Shown here piece by piece: positions 53,001-61,999 of a stretch of 64,000 nucleotides of DNA. The number at the start of each line of letters is the position of its first letter. Within the stretch, counting starts at the first letter, position 1. The notes under the pieces were generated by a model. That model made no database searches and was not told the DNA's origin. It saw only the letters and a list, made by a program, of their open reading frames with translations. Both the position numbers and the translations under genes were made by a program. The stretch is from assembly GCF_018143015.1 (NCBI RefSeq), contig NC_054743.1:31087934-31151933 (forward strand), given 5' to 3'. This DNA is from Lytechinus variegatus (taxonomy: Eukaryota; Echinodermata; Echinoidea; Temnopleuroida; Toxopneustidae).

Positions 53001-54865
53001 CTGGATTCCCCTTTAACTATTTGATCAACAAGAGAAAGGGTGGAAGAGGTGTAATCGAGACCATTGATGATTAATCCATGGTGACAACAAACCTACTTTA
53101 ATTTGTTTTCAAAACCTGATTCCTTTACAGTTACAACTTCACCAATACATTTCAACCGCATTTAAATATCAGGTATAGTATATGACTGGCAACCCTCATC
53201 TAACATTATGACTGGCGAACCCCTTCTACTATTATGACTGTCGACCCTCATCCACTTTTATGACTGGCGACCCTCATCCACTATTATGACTGGCGAACCC
53301 CATCTACTATTATGAATAGCGACCCTCATCTACAATTATGACTGGCGAACCCTTTCTACTATTATGACTGGCGACCCTCATCCATTATTATGACTGGCGA
53401 ACCCTTCCTACTATTATGACTGGCGACCCTCATCCATTATTATGACTGGCGAACCCCTTCTACTATTATGACTGGCGACCCTCCTCCACTTTTATGACTG
53501 GCGAACCCCTTCTTCCATTATGACTGGCGACCTTCATCTTCCATTATGACTGGCGAACCCCTTCTACTCTTATGAATAGCGACCCTCATCTACCATTATG
53601 ACTGGCGAACCCCATCTACTATTATGAATAGCGACCCTCATCTACCATTATGACTGGCGAACCCCTTCTACTATTATGTCTGGCGACCCTCATCCACTAT
53701 TATGAATGGCGACCCTTATGATGAACGAACCCTTTTCCTCCTTATGACTGGCGACCCTCTTTCTTGATTATGACTAGCGACCCTCTTGTTTGATTATGAA
53801 TGGCGACCCCCATCGTTGATTATGACTAGCGACCTCTGTGAACAAAGCCCCTAATGAATAGCGACCCTTATGACTATTATGACTAGCGGTCTTTATAACT
53901 AGCGGGTATTATGACCAGTGGTCCTTATGACTGGCGGGTGGACCCCTGTGGTACGCATTTAGGATAGTTGGTTGAATGCACAACATTTTTGTAGCTCATC
54001 CCGATATAGCATGTTGTTCTGTTATTGTTGCCTGAAAAAAATAATAATAAAATACAACAGAAAATAGAGCGTGGACGGCAAATTAAAAGAAAGATTTAAA
54101 TACTCGATGTCAATGTGGGCGTCGTTTGATTGTTCTCATTTTATTAAATTGACCTGTTTTTGTAGTGGAATTGACCTTTTGACATTGTTTAATGACTGAA
54201 TTTTTAACGATTTGACAAGCTGGAAAACTTCCTCTTGAATATTATGTCCTTGTCATAGACGCACTCAATCATGCAAATCAAAGAACAATACAATAGAATA
54301 CAATACAATAAAGTGCTATTGTTGCAAGGGCGTTGGAAATATATCATTTTAGGGATAAAAGGACGTTATGTTAAAAAGATAACTCCTAGATATTTGACGA
54401 AGAATCATTGAGGAATATACCCCTTCCATTATAATATCCATTTACCACATTATTTGCGATAAACATAGGTGCATGGCTAAGGAAATTTTTTCTTCCAACA
54501 CAAAATGGAAAGACAGTATCAGTTATCAGGTCCGGGGTTTAAATCCCATCGCAGCCGTTGCGTCCTTTGGCATGGCGTTTATCCATATTTACCACTCTCC
54601 ACCCAGGTGTAGAGAATGGGTACCCGGTAGGAAGGAATTCATTGAATACCCGAGCACCCGATCAGGGTAGCCATGCTGAAGCCAGGGTAATAGCATATAG
54701 CGCTTAAAAACATTTGTATTCAGCACTACATAAATGTTGCATTTTATTATTGCTATTATCTTAATTTTATTATTATCATTACTACTACCACTACTATTAC
54801 TACACATCAATTTCAAGCTCCAAGCTTAAGATGAAGGCCTCCCACATTTCAAAATGTACTATGTT

Positions 54866-54935
<70 letters not shown>

Positions 54936-57900
54936 CTTTATCTGCTATTTTTGTAAGAATTAAAAAAAATCAGGTGTAAATATATTTTGATTAGATTATT
55001 AGATTGTATATATGTATATGTTATTAATTATATCATTTACTTATGTTAAGCTATTAAAGAAAAAAAATATTTCACTTGTATATGATTTTATTGGAATGTG
55101 GAAATAAATAAATCAAATAAATCAATACTTCTACTACTATTATTATTTTTTCATTGCTGTCATTTTTACTATTATCATATGCAAAAAAAATTAAAAAGTT
55201 GCAGGTGATCCGTGCCTGGCAAATCATCATATAATCGTAATCTTCGGCGCTATTCGAGAGAAAAGTGAACAATTACCTTTGACCATTCTGTTCCTTTTTT
55301 GAAAAGGTTAAAGAACTCATGTTATTATTTTTGTATCCGATAGAAGGAAATGAACCTACACTGTTGACAGCAATCATCATTGTTTAGTACCGGAGTTCCT
55401 CTGATTTAACAAGAAAAAAGTAACGATTTATCAAGATGTGGCCATACTTACCAGGCCCCCTTTGAATAAAACATCATAAATTATTACAATGGTTTCCAGT
55501 TACTGTAAGATCTGACATTCGAGTGGCTGCTATCAAATCTGTAGCGGACATTTCTTTTTTTTAATCGACATCACGTTGTTTTGAGCTCTTTGTTCCCTGA
55601 TGATAATCAAAGTTGTCATTGGATACATTAAATTTGCACAGGGTTAGTTAGCAAAACAAACTCTTTCCGCATGTACTACGATGCACTTTCAAGTGTTGGG
55701 GTCATTCTAACATTATGAAAACAATTCGAATTACACTGATTCATACCGGATGGCACCGGTGACACGACATTTTCTCCGGCGACACTTGCTCTTGACTCTA
55801 ATAAATAATACTGTCCACTTACCAATTGGTTAAAACTTTATCCAATTCTGGGTAGTTTTAAACCAATAATGTGTGTTTTGAATATAAACTACACAGTATT
55901 GGTTGAAAACTACCCAGAGTTGGATATCTTTTAAAAACAAATTATTGTGCGCACAGAATGCTGCCAAAAATTTTGAGAGTGTCGGTTAGGGTTGCGATAG
56001 GGTGTTGTGTTAGGTTTAGTGTGAAGTTTAAGAAAGACTATAGTGTTAAATCCGGGGTTGAAGTTTGTAATTCCATTGCAGCGGAGTAATTGTCTAAGGA
56101 GCACATGTAATCTAAGGAGCACATGTAATGGAACCCTTTTCACCAACCCGTCACATCCTCGATAAAATAGAATGCCAATAATGTCATTATTGTAGAACAT
56201 TTATGTATAAACGAAAGGTTGTCAGTACGGAGAACACTTAGAATATTCATCTGGGGCCTGTTGCATAAAACTTTTTACCTGAGAAAACTCTGGTTAAAAC
56301 TGAAAACTAAGGTTAGTCTGATTTTTGCCATTGACTTTAACACAGGGCAAAAACTCCGGTAAAAACAACCTGAGTTTTTTCAGGTAAAAAGTTTTATGCA
56401 ACGGGCCCCTGGTGATCGAAATTAGAAGGGAAAATATCACGTCATAACTGACCTAGCATTATTCGCTGCATTATTATCTCCATGATTGTCCAGTCAATCT
56501 TGCACAAAATTGCAGATAAATGAACTCATAAAAAATTCTTCTATAAGAAGTTCTTTGGCAAAGGATGCATATGTGCTCAATATCTTTGCCTCTTTTCGGC
56601 AATAATGAAAATAACATAATAAATATTGATACCTGTAACTGATCTTTGAATGCCTGCAATCTAATTGTGTCTATATGAAGAAAGAAATATTGCAATAATA
56701 CGACCCAATAAACAGAAACAGCAAGTGCAAATTAATAGATTTATGACACATCAAATAATGGGGTATGTTTGCGAGGATTTTATTGATGTTTATATTGAAC
56801 TTGCATTTCAGTGCGGTAAGGCATGATCAAAGGTGACTGAATTCGATATGATAAGTCGGCCTCCTATTAATGCCGGAGACAGAAAACGCAAGCATACCAT
56901 AATTTTTTTTCCTAAAGCCGTCGGTCCTCTGCATATTTGCTTGCTTAAAAGCATTCATGCTTTCTTAGCAATCAATAAAAAAAACATCACTACCACCACT
57001 TTTTTAAACTTTCTTTGCTGTTGCGGTGATTTGTTAATTCGAATGTACTCAATATCTCGGTATGATAATAAAATATTCCTGACATGTTAATGATATTCAC
57101 TTCATGAAAAATCTCAAATCATGTACAGTTAAAGTCAGTAAAATCTCACTTCTTTAGACGTGATAGACTGTGTAATTGTGATTCATGGAAAGTGTGAGTA
57201 CTTATCGGTAGGCACACTAAATAGCTTGGGTACATCGGAATCTTCTGATAGGGGAAACCAGGTTATTATGATTGGAGGGGGGGGTGAGAGGAGACGACCG
57301 AAAGATATAATCATATATCTTTAAATAAGGTACATACGGCCAAGGGAACGATTTTTGAAGTGGAAGTGCAGATTTGGGGAAAAAATGACATGCCAAAAAA
57401 AGGAATTTTCTTCAAAATGAAGGTGATTTTAGTCAGTAAAGAATTGACAAGCCAAAAAAAAAAGAAAACAGAAAAGGGAGTTTTGCTGAAAAAATTTAGC
57501 GTGATTCGTGTCAAGTTCCTACATTGTAGCAAGTACCAACCTAATTTCCAGTGGGTACTGTCTAAGTTGTAATAGCGGGTGCTTCAGCACCACCGCTTCC
57601 CAGTGCCATGTTTTTTTCCCTTCATAATCAACAACAAAAGCAGTAGCATCATCATCATCGTCATCATCAACAACATCATCATCATTAACAACAATATAGT
57701 CATCATCAACAACAGCATCATTGCCGTCGCCATCAGATCATCGTCTTCATCGTCGTCATTGTCATCATCATAAATCATATCACCACACAGCAAAAACTGT
57801 GGTGTTAACTAGTGTACATAGAGGACCACACCAGTTGTTTTACACCGGTGTTAAATTGGTGGTGTTAGTTTTACACCCATAGGTGTTATTACAACACCAT

Positions 57901-58367
57901 TGGTTGTTATATATTTACACTCTTTGGTGTAATGTTCATTCTCTAGGGTGTAGTTTTAACACCTCAGGGTGTGGTCCTCTATTAACACCAACTGGTGTAG
58001 TTTTAACACTACAGTTTTTACAGTGCACCCTCATCATCATCCTTATCACCCTGTCATGCCCATCATTGGTCTCCGTTATCGCATGGACCTATCTCGTAAT
58101 AGGTCCATGGTTATCGTCTTTGTCATCATTATCATCAGCAAGTAGCAGCACCAGCAGGCCACCCCAACATCACGATTACAGTCATCATAACAAGCACCAC
58201 GAGAAGTTACTCACCGCGCACCAGTGGTCCGATGTTGCTGCAAGGAAAACGGTAATCATTGACTGCCACGAGGAAGTGAAAACAATCAGACATAAGATGG
58301 CAAAAACCCTCTTCTGAAAAGACCCGAACTGACCAATGTCCACCAAAATATCGTCCAAACGAACCAT
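40805..58367 (-). CDS. SLC22 family organic cation/carnitine transporter-like protein, complete, eleven coding exons
   Basis: Major facilitator superfamily carrier of organic cations, zwitterions or anions at the plasma membrane; substrate cannot be read from sequence. Exons, in order: 58215-58367, 51694-51966, 51089-51192, 49994-50148, 48521-48689, 47384-47522, 46230-46321, 44638-44852, 43895-44003, 43337-43546 and 40805-41000. They give 604 residues with all junctions in phase. The family start VDDIL-type is seen as RLDDILVDIGQFGSFQKR. The large extracellular loop (about 42-148) has six cysteines (50, 60, 70, 94, 124, 147) and three sequons (N76, N82, N98). MFS loop 2-3 motif GSLADVVGRWW, then TEFVG, PESVRW, ELYPTNIR and LPETLGQKLPETIEE follow. 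A 65-residue charged tail exceeds the usual length. OCT/OCTN group is likely, but the exact paralogue is not assigned. Confidence 0.93.
41010..41560. other. SLC22 intron 10, left part
   Basis: AT-rich, a short (tat)n run near 41200-41230; no exon seen. Confidence 0.4.
41935..42240. repeat. Palindrome of ATTTGGTCTAAT words
   Basis: Left half has cattt(g)gtc, cagtc and gtctaat words; the right half has attagaccaaat and agacgaaatgg. The centre is at the sequence agtctaattagacc near 42067. Nested inside the foldback element. Confidence 0.65.
42715..42835. repeat. Imperfect (ATT)n / (GATGGT)n simple sequence
   Basis: Triplet-rich low-complexity DNA inside the foldback element. Confidence 0.6.
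43337..43546 (-). CDS. SLC22-like coding exon 10 (residues 470-539)
   Basis: RSAAMGTCSMFSRISGILAP, IYGSVSVIAGLLTLFL and the family C-terminal motif LPETLGQKLPETIEEGENFG. Acceptor ACAACAG, donor GTAAGT. The right arm of a foldback element starts about 57 bases past the donor. Confidence 0.94.
43895..44003 (-). CDS. SLC22-like coding exon 9 (residues 434-469)
   Basis: PPGAALTSVAMIGKFGISAS and FAILYLYTAELYPTNI. Acceptor TCGATAG; donor GTATAC, leaving two bases of an Arg codon. Confidence 0.93.
44195..44330. mobile_element. GTTTCATGAAA-family palindromic MITE, copy 3
   Basis: Ends ccgtttcatgaaatgactt and tattgatgaaatgcc are inverted; interior ttatccgacagttagcat and ctcagccaatcaaaatcatg match copies at 60560 and 25690. 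In SLC22 intron 8. Confidence 0.65.
44638..44852 (-). CDS. SLC22-like coding exon 8 (residues 362-433)
   Basis: MVNAMVYHGLSLNTSNLGVN, AFAVSGAVEVPAYLISVFAI, IGRKISLSTCLLVGGVACLC. Acceptor TTCAATAG; donor GTAAGC, leaving one base. Confidence 0.94.
45000..45730. other. SLC22 intron 7, AT-rich part
   Basis: No exon. Contains one cgcttcgctcg word (45423) typical of marine repeats. Confidence 0.4.
45735..46025. repeat. Inverted-repeat element of GGTTTAA words, copy 2
   Basis: Left ggtcagtattctgaacttag pairs with right ctgacttcagaatatgagcc. Interior ggataGCCAATtggggc and the accgtggtctaagttaaacc block match copy 1 at 23555-23866. Confidence 0.6.
46230..46321 (-). CDS. SLC22-like coding exon 7 (residues 332-361)
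   Basis: EVAPKERRATGLDLFRYPRM and RLRTINLIFNW: end of the large cytoplasmic loop and start of helix 7. Acceptor ATGTAG, donor GTATGT. Confidence 0.92.
46575..46800. mobile_element. SINE-like repeat, copy 3
   Basis: Shares tcggctttagcccgagttgc, gggtacccatttac and ggcatggctaggattctgtt with the copies at 19405 and 34565; more diverged. In SLC22 intron 6. Confidence 0.45.
47384..47522 (-). CDS. SLC22-like coding exon 6 (residues 285-331)
   Basis: FFLPESVRWQISVGRYDKAE carries the SLC22 PESxRW motif, then the intracellular loop to FSNEFKKEQ. Acceptor CTTGTCAG, donor GTAAGC. Confidence 0.94.
47540..48510. other. SLC22 intron 5, nothing recognised
   Basis: AT-rich, no clear repeat or exon. Confidence 0.4.
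48521..48689 (-). CDS. SLC22-like coding exon 5 (residues 229-284)
   Basis: GTEFVGPSKRNVTGIMFVVP, AIGYVCLAGIAYFVRYWRTL and LICASPALIYIVLM. Acceptor TTTCTAG, donor GTAAGT. Matches membrane helices 5 and 6 of the family. Confidence 0.93.
48700..49665. other. SLC22 intron 4, nothing recognised
   Basis: AT-rich, apparently single-copy; no exon or palindrome identified. Confidence 0.4.
49666..49735. repeat. (AATA/AATAAATA)n microsatellite
   Basis: Repeats of aataaataaa with a few changes, in SLC22 intron 4. Confidence 0.85.
49994..50148 (-). CDS. SLC22-like coding exon 4 (residues 177-228)
   Basis: VGRWWTLMVLMVVRLVVGVA, FSPNWYVFTVLRFFQGYAAI and IYIISFIV. Acceptor ATACAAAG; donor GTAAGA, leaving one base. 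Confidence 0.93.
50330..50530. repeat. Inverted repeat with TTCATAAAGCTGTTCGTAAG ends
   Basis: ggttcataaagctgttcgta (50332) pairs with aacctacgaacagctttatt (50491). Resembles the modules in 4000-4460. In SLC22 intron 3. Confidence 0.6.
51089..51192 (-). CDS. SLC22-like coding exon 3 (residues 143-176)
   Basis: YDLVCDKGDLFQVSQSVFYA and GYLAGSIINGSLADV, the helix 2 and MFS loop motif. Acceptor CCACAG, donor GTAAGC. Confidence 0.94.
51694..51966 (-). CDS. SLC22-like coding exon 2 (residues 52-142)
   Basis: 91 codons, phase 0 at both ends. Most of the extracellular loop, with sequons NAS, NYT, NVS and four of its cysteines, then CDDGWVYDRSQYKSSIVTD. Acceptor AACCAG, donor GTAAGT. Confidence 0.94.
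52401..52840. repeat. Complex inverted repeat, AAAGGCCTTGTCACACC end
   Basis: gcagagaggatttataacgg, cttgccatccgttggaaaac (52432-52475) pair with cgttttccaacggatgacaa and ccgttttacatcctctctgc (52700-52752). ccccgaaattttgcttgtcc pairs with ggactagcaaaatttcgggg. Built of ATCCGTT-type words. In SLC22 intron 1. Confidence 0.7.
53181..53940. repeat. 26-bp minisatellite, about 25 or more units
   Basis: TATGACTGGCGA recurs every 26 bases (53183, 53209, 53235, 53261, 53287, 53313 and on), with tails alternating between ACCCCTTCTACTAT and CCCTCATCCACTAT. This gives a partial 52-bp higher-order period. Degenerates after 53840. In SLC22 intron 1. Confidence 0.9.
54530..54840. mobile_element. SINE-like or tRNA-tail repeat fragment
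   Basis: Contains ggtttaaatcccatcgcagc, tttggcatggcgtttatcca, gagaatgggtacccggtagg, and a tail gcgcttaaaaacatttgtat. The order is that of tRNA-like SINE tails in marine animals; family uncertain. Confidence 0.4.
54869..54933. repeat. (TA)n microsatellite
   Basis: About 60 bases of TA dinucleotide with one interruption; SLC22 intron 1. Confidence 0.95.
55840..55925. repeat. Hairpin: ATCCAATTCTGGGTAGTTTT arms
   Basis: atccaattctgggtagtttt with aaccaata (55840-55867) pairs with tattggttgaaaactaccca and gagttggat (55897-55925). A (T)CCAATTGGTTAAAAC word precedes it. Confidence 0.65.
56253..56409. repeat. 157-bp hairpin with GGGGCCTGTTGCATAAAAC ends
   Basis: ggggcctgttgcataaaact and ttttacctgagaaaactctg pair with cctgagttttttcaggtaaa and agttttatgcaacgggcccc. 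Interior uses GGTTAAAAC/ACTCCGGTAAAA words. In SLC22 intron 1. Confidence 0.7.
57640..57775. repeat. Imperfect (CAT/CAA)n microsatellite
   Basis: Runs of atcatcatc and aacaacatc; open frames here are low-complexity. Confidence 0.8.
57786..58025. mobile_element. 240-bp palindromic MITE of GGTGTTA words, copy 1
   Basis: Ends CACAGCAAAAACTGTGGTGT and (other strand) CACTGTAAAAACTGTAGTGT. The interior alternates ggtgtta and taacacc, with gaggaccacaccag on the left and gggtgtggtcctc on the right. A second copy with the same layout is at 63202-63442. Confidence 0.8.
58082..58110. repeat. 29-bp palindromic repeat, copy 2
   Basis: Reverse-oriented relative of 36165-36193, with the full stem GGACCTAT/ATAGGTCC around CTCGTA. 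In SLC22 intron 1, about 105 bp from exon 1. Confidence 0.7.
58215..58367 (-). CDS. SLC22-like coding exon 1 (residues 1-51)
   Basis: Start ATG at 58367-58365 (A at -3, G at +4). MVRLDDILVDIGQFGSFQKR, first membrane helix VFAILCLIVFTSSWQSMITV and HWCA, ending in phase 0 at donor GTGAGT. The following intron is 6.2 kb. Confidence 0.92.
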
Positions 58368-58620
58368 GATTAATGGATGGGTTTGGTAACAGGCGAATGA
58401 AAATTTTGATTTTGATTACAGTATCGTGTTTTAAAAGAAAGAACCTGCATGGGCTTCGATCTAGCAAGCTTCCGCCTGCCTGCATCACTACCTTGCAGTA
58501 GCAAAGTACAAAGATGTCTTTCCTGGGTTAGACCCCTTTAAAATGAGGCCGGATTCGATTTTTTTACTACCCTGGGCTTACAAATATTTGTGATTGGTCC
58601 GACCAACCACGACTCCAGAA
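58368..58620 (-). promoter_or_regulatory. Probable SLC22 gene 5' UTR and promoter region
   Basis: Immediately upstream of the start codon, not obviously repetitive. No TATA box or defined factor site that I can support; assignment rests on position. Confidence 0.3.
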
Positions 58621-59244
58621 ACAAGCAAATTCGATATCTCAAATGCATGTTTTTTTCAAAATATTTCAAGAAAAATTTGTTGTGTATTCATTCGTGCAAC
58701 GTTTTGTGTGCTTCTTTTTGTTTATACAAAGGACATTAGGCAAATTCCCGGTAGAAAAAAGTACATTAGTGGATTTCCACACAATTAAGATTGATCGGAT
58801 CAATTAAAACTCTTTGGAGCACGGGGTCCTGGAACAATTGTTGACAAATGACAAAGAATGTGTTATTTTGGTATTAGGTTCTGTTGGTTATACTTAGGAG
58901 TATTTCTTTTACAACTAAGCGCATGAACTTTCACCCAAAATAGGAAAGAAAACCAGAAGTCTGCCAAAGTAATTCAAAGCTACTTTCTGACTTTTGTAAT
59001 GACGCTGACGCTTAAAGGAGAAGAATGGAGACTATGGACTGTGACCCTGCGGTTAGAGTGTCCCCCACCCTCGAATTTTGGTTTTCTTTTTGTAATACTA
59101 GCGGCCTATGAGAGAGGACCATCTGCCCGTCCAACTCCTTCCCCTCCTTCCCTTAGAAGGACCAACAATGTTACGACTCGCCGCGCAAGAAGGGACAAGC
59201 AGTTGCCTCCTACATGTATCTCTGGAGGAAGGTGTGCTAAAAGC

Positions 59245-61147
59245 AGGCGCGCCGGAACACTTTCAGTTTTTTTTTTTTGGGGGGGGCAAAATCCCGAAGG
59301 GGGCACAATATTTTTGACAGCGTGAGATACCGAAGCGATCGAGCGGGAGAGGGCGTGGGACCCCCCCCCCCCCACGGTAAGGACTTTGTGGAAAAAATGG
59401 AGTTTAAAAGTTACGTTTCTAAGAGAATTCAAAAATAAATTTCTTGAGAATTAAACATAGAATTCACTACAAAAGACTATACTCAGAGCTTATGAGAACC
59501 TATGAAATCTACGCGCAAAACGATCGCTTAATTCGGAATGTGGTTTTCGTGTCTGATCAATTAAATTACGTAATACGCTTATATTGACTAAAAATACCAG
59601 AAATTACATTTTTCATGCAATATCCTTTCAGAAATTTTTATTTATGTAAATTTACATACACGGACGACGCGAGAGAGCACAATTATCATAAGTTTCAAGG
59701 AGTGTATTAAGCAGAAGAAGCGTAACAGAAACAAAATACATTTAATGTCTTTTAAAAGTCAAAATGTCATACTGTTCTGACGTGGCAGACGACGATAAGC
59801 GCTCGAATCCCCATTCTATTTAAATCGTTTCTGACCTCAGCATTGGAGAGAGTCCCTGATTATCCATGCATAGGCAAAACGTTTCATATTTTGTAACTGG
59901 AGGAAAAAGAAATATGACCTGCTTAATTATTGTCTAACAATTTAAAACTTTTCTGAAAATGTAAAACATTACTCGATTTATGTGTTTCCTTTGGCATGTT
60001 TTGTATGGCTGGGAAGCATTTTTGGATGACCCCTTCAAAATCTTCCTCACATATTTTCTGGGGAAAATGTGACCATAACTAGGAAATGATGAATATCAAA
60101 TTCCAGGAAATATTCATTTGTAAATAATCATGAATTAACAAACTACGGCAGTTCATAATGTACATTATGCAACATTATTTAGAAGAAAACAATTACATTC
60201 CAACAGCGGATGTGGTTGACGGTACACCATGTGGAGTTTTCGAAAAAGTGGATAGAGGAAGAAGTGAAATTGATAGGAGGAAGTAGACAGTTGATAGTCG
60301 AGTATTTTTGGGGGTAACTGATAAAGACAGTAAACCAGAAAAGGTTGAAGACTTGAAGAGGCTTGATTAGCTGATAGATGAGTACTCCTGCTCTGCACTC
60401 CATTCGCCGACTCAAGCTAGCATCTTCTCATTTATCCAATAAGCAACTACTCAATCCTCTATAACTCTTTAAACATTTCGGTTTTACAGCTATTTTCAGA
60501 TTCCATATGTTGCCCGAGTAACTAGCGTTCACGCGCGTTGGTGATATCGGATCCGGGGAGCGTTTCATGAAAGGACTTGTAGGACGTTTTATCCGACAAG
60601 TCCTGTTTTATCCAACAGTTACTATGGTAACAATGCTTCTCAACCAATCAGAATACAGGAAAGTTATCAGAGCTTACAACTTGTCGGACGAAAATATTGA
60701 TGAAACACCATCCCGGTCTGAGCGTTTATGGGCGACCGCGCGTTTGTTAGCCGACACAGCCAGCATGCATTGTTGAACCACTTTCAATTTGCCATTCGGT
60801 TTTAGTCTGAAATGTATTCATTAAAAGGTTAAACGTTATCACACTGTAATAAGATGGAAAGGGGCTTATCAAAGGTATGTTTCACAGAGGGACATGTTCG
60901 TCAAAAGACGCAAGGCTTACTATGATGTGTAATTGCCCCGTCAGGGGCAAAAATTTTTCATTTTTGACAAAAGAAATGACAATTCTTAGGCAGAAAAGTG
61001 CCTTCATCGTTTACTTTTGTCCTTAAATAATATCATTTTTCTACTTTTAGGGGGGCACATGGGGGGGGGGCAAAATCTCATTTTGCCCCCAAAAAAATTT
61101 CTTTGGGGGGGCAAGTGCCCCCCCCCCCCCGCTTCCGGCGCCCTTGG
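59245..61147. mobile_element. Possible DNA element with GCGCCGGAA ends and G/C runs
   Basis: Left ggcgcgccggaacactttca (59245) and right cgcttccggcgcccttgg (61130) are inverted, both adjacent to G- or C-runs and a gggggcaaaatc(c/t)c block. Right end is also seen as the start of an element at 63940. Span is uncertain because other repeats are nested. Confidence 0.35.
60560..60715. mobile_element. GTTTCATGAAA-family palindromic MITE, copy 4
   Basis: Ends gcgtttcatgaaaggacttg and ttgatgaaacacc; internal gttttatccgacaagtcc pairs with the right-hand ttgtcggacgaaaat, and gttactatggtaacaatgct / ctcaaccaatcagaa are the family core. Confidence 0.7.
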
Positions 61148-61254
61148 CTAAAAGGGTTTATCTGTCAAGGAATTGAATAACAAAAAAAAATAGCAAATTT
61201 TCACTATTTTCTAAAAGAAAAGTGCACACCTAGTTACCAAGAATGCGAAATGCA

Positions 61255-61892
61255 TTTACATTTATTTGCATGCAGGAAGAGCAATGTCGATGAAACGCCT
61301 TGCTCATAGCCATAGCTTGTGTCGCGACCGGGAATCGAACCCTGGACTTTCAATCTACAGTGTGTCACAGAAAAAAGGAAACCGGGATACCTACATATTT
61401 TTTCTTCAAAGGCAAATCATATATAATTTTTCATTTACACCGTCATGCAATTCAAATATTCTTTTACATTTTTATACCGAATATATGACGAACACTTCTC
61501 GCATTAATGAGCTAGACGAGTTTGACATTTTAAAATCAGGTTGCGTATAGAAAATGGAACAAGATTGGTTCGTGATACGACAATCGTGCTTATTCGACGA
61601 TTGGCTCATTAGCATTTCTTTTGCATTCTGTGTTAAGTTTCTCTCGCCGATCCCTGAAGTGAGATATCAGATTAAAACGTGAGTTTCTACGCAAATCGTT
61701 TCTAATAGCCTTCAATATTTATTGTTAGTAATCTACCGTGCGTGAGTGATTTGCTAAGCTGTTGGTCTAAAATTAAATATGAGATTCCACTCTTACCATA
61801 TTATAGTAAAAACATGTTTAACAATTTGGAAATCTATCTCGTCTAAGAATGTTTTTCCTTTTTGTGGGACGAACTGCATAGTCAGGCACTTG
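61255..61892 (-). mobile_element. tRNA-derived SINE split by a MITE insertion
   Basis: The SINE (61255-61357 and 61877-61892) has B box GGTTCGATTCC on the minus strand and matches the copy at 27200-27323 on both sides of the insertion: left half ends ctttcaatcTA, right half resumes CAtagtcaggc; the intact copy reads ctttccatgTAtagccaggc. Confidence 0.65.
61358..61876. mobile_element. Tc1/mariner-like MITE, 519 bp, copy 3, inserted in a SINE
   Basis: Ends CAGTGTGTCACAGAAAAAAG and (other strand) CAGTTCGTCCCACAAAAAGG, flanked by TA on the left and CA (a mutated TA) on the right. A diverged relative of 24795-25615 and 38061-38606. Confidence 0.65.
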
Positions 61893-61999
61893 GACCGGGG
61901 CAAGTAGTCCCTGAAATGAACCCCAAAACAAGTACAGCGATATTTTATTGTTATTTCACGGTATTGTCGGTCGTCGGTTTTGCCTTTTATACACATCGC

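Noticed and set aside
53181..53940. Regularly spaced repeats that might suggest a CRISPR array
   Set aside because: A 26-bp tandem minisatellite with no unique spacers, in a eukaryotic intron.
59106..59432. 108-residue frames on both strands near a G-run
   Set aside because: They span a poly-T/G-run transposon-like end and match no family.
61320..61345. tRNA gene
   Set aside because: Only a B-box-like stretch is present; no cloverleaf can be drawn, and the sequence recurs as a dispersed repeat, so it is a SINE.
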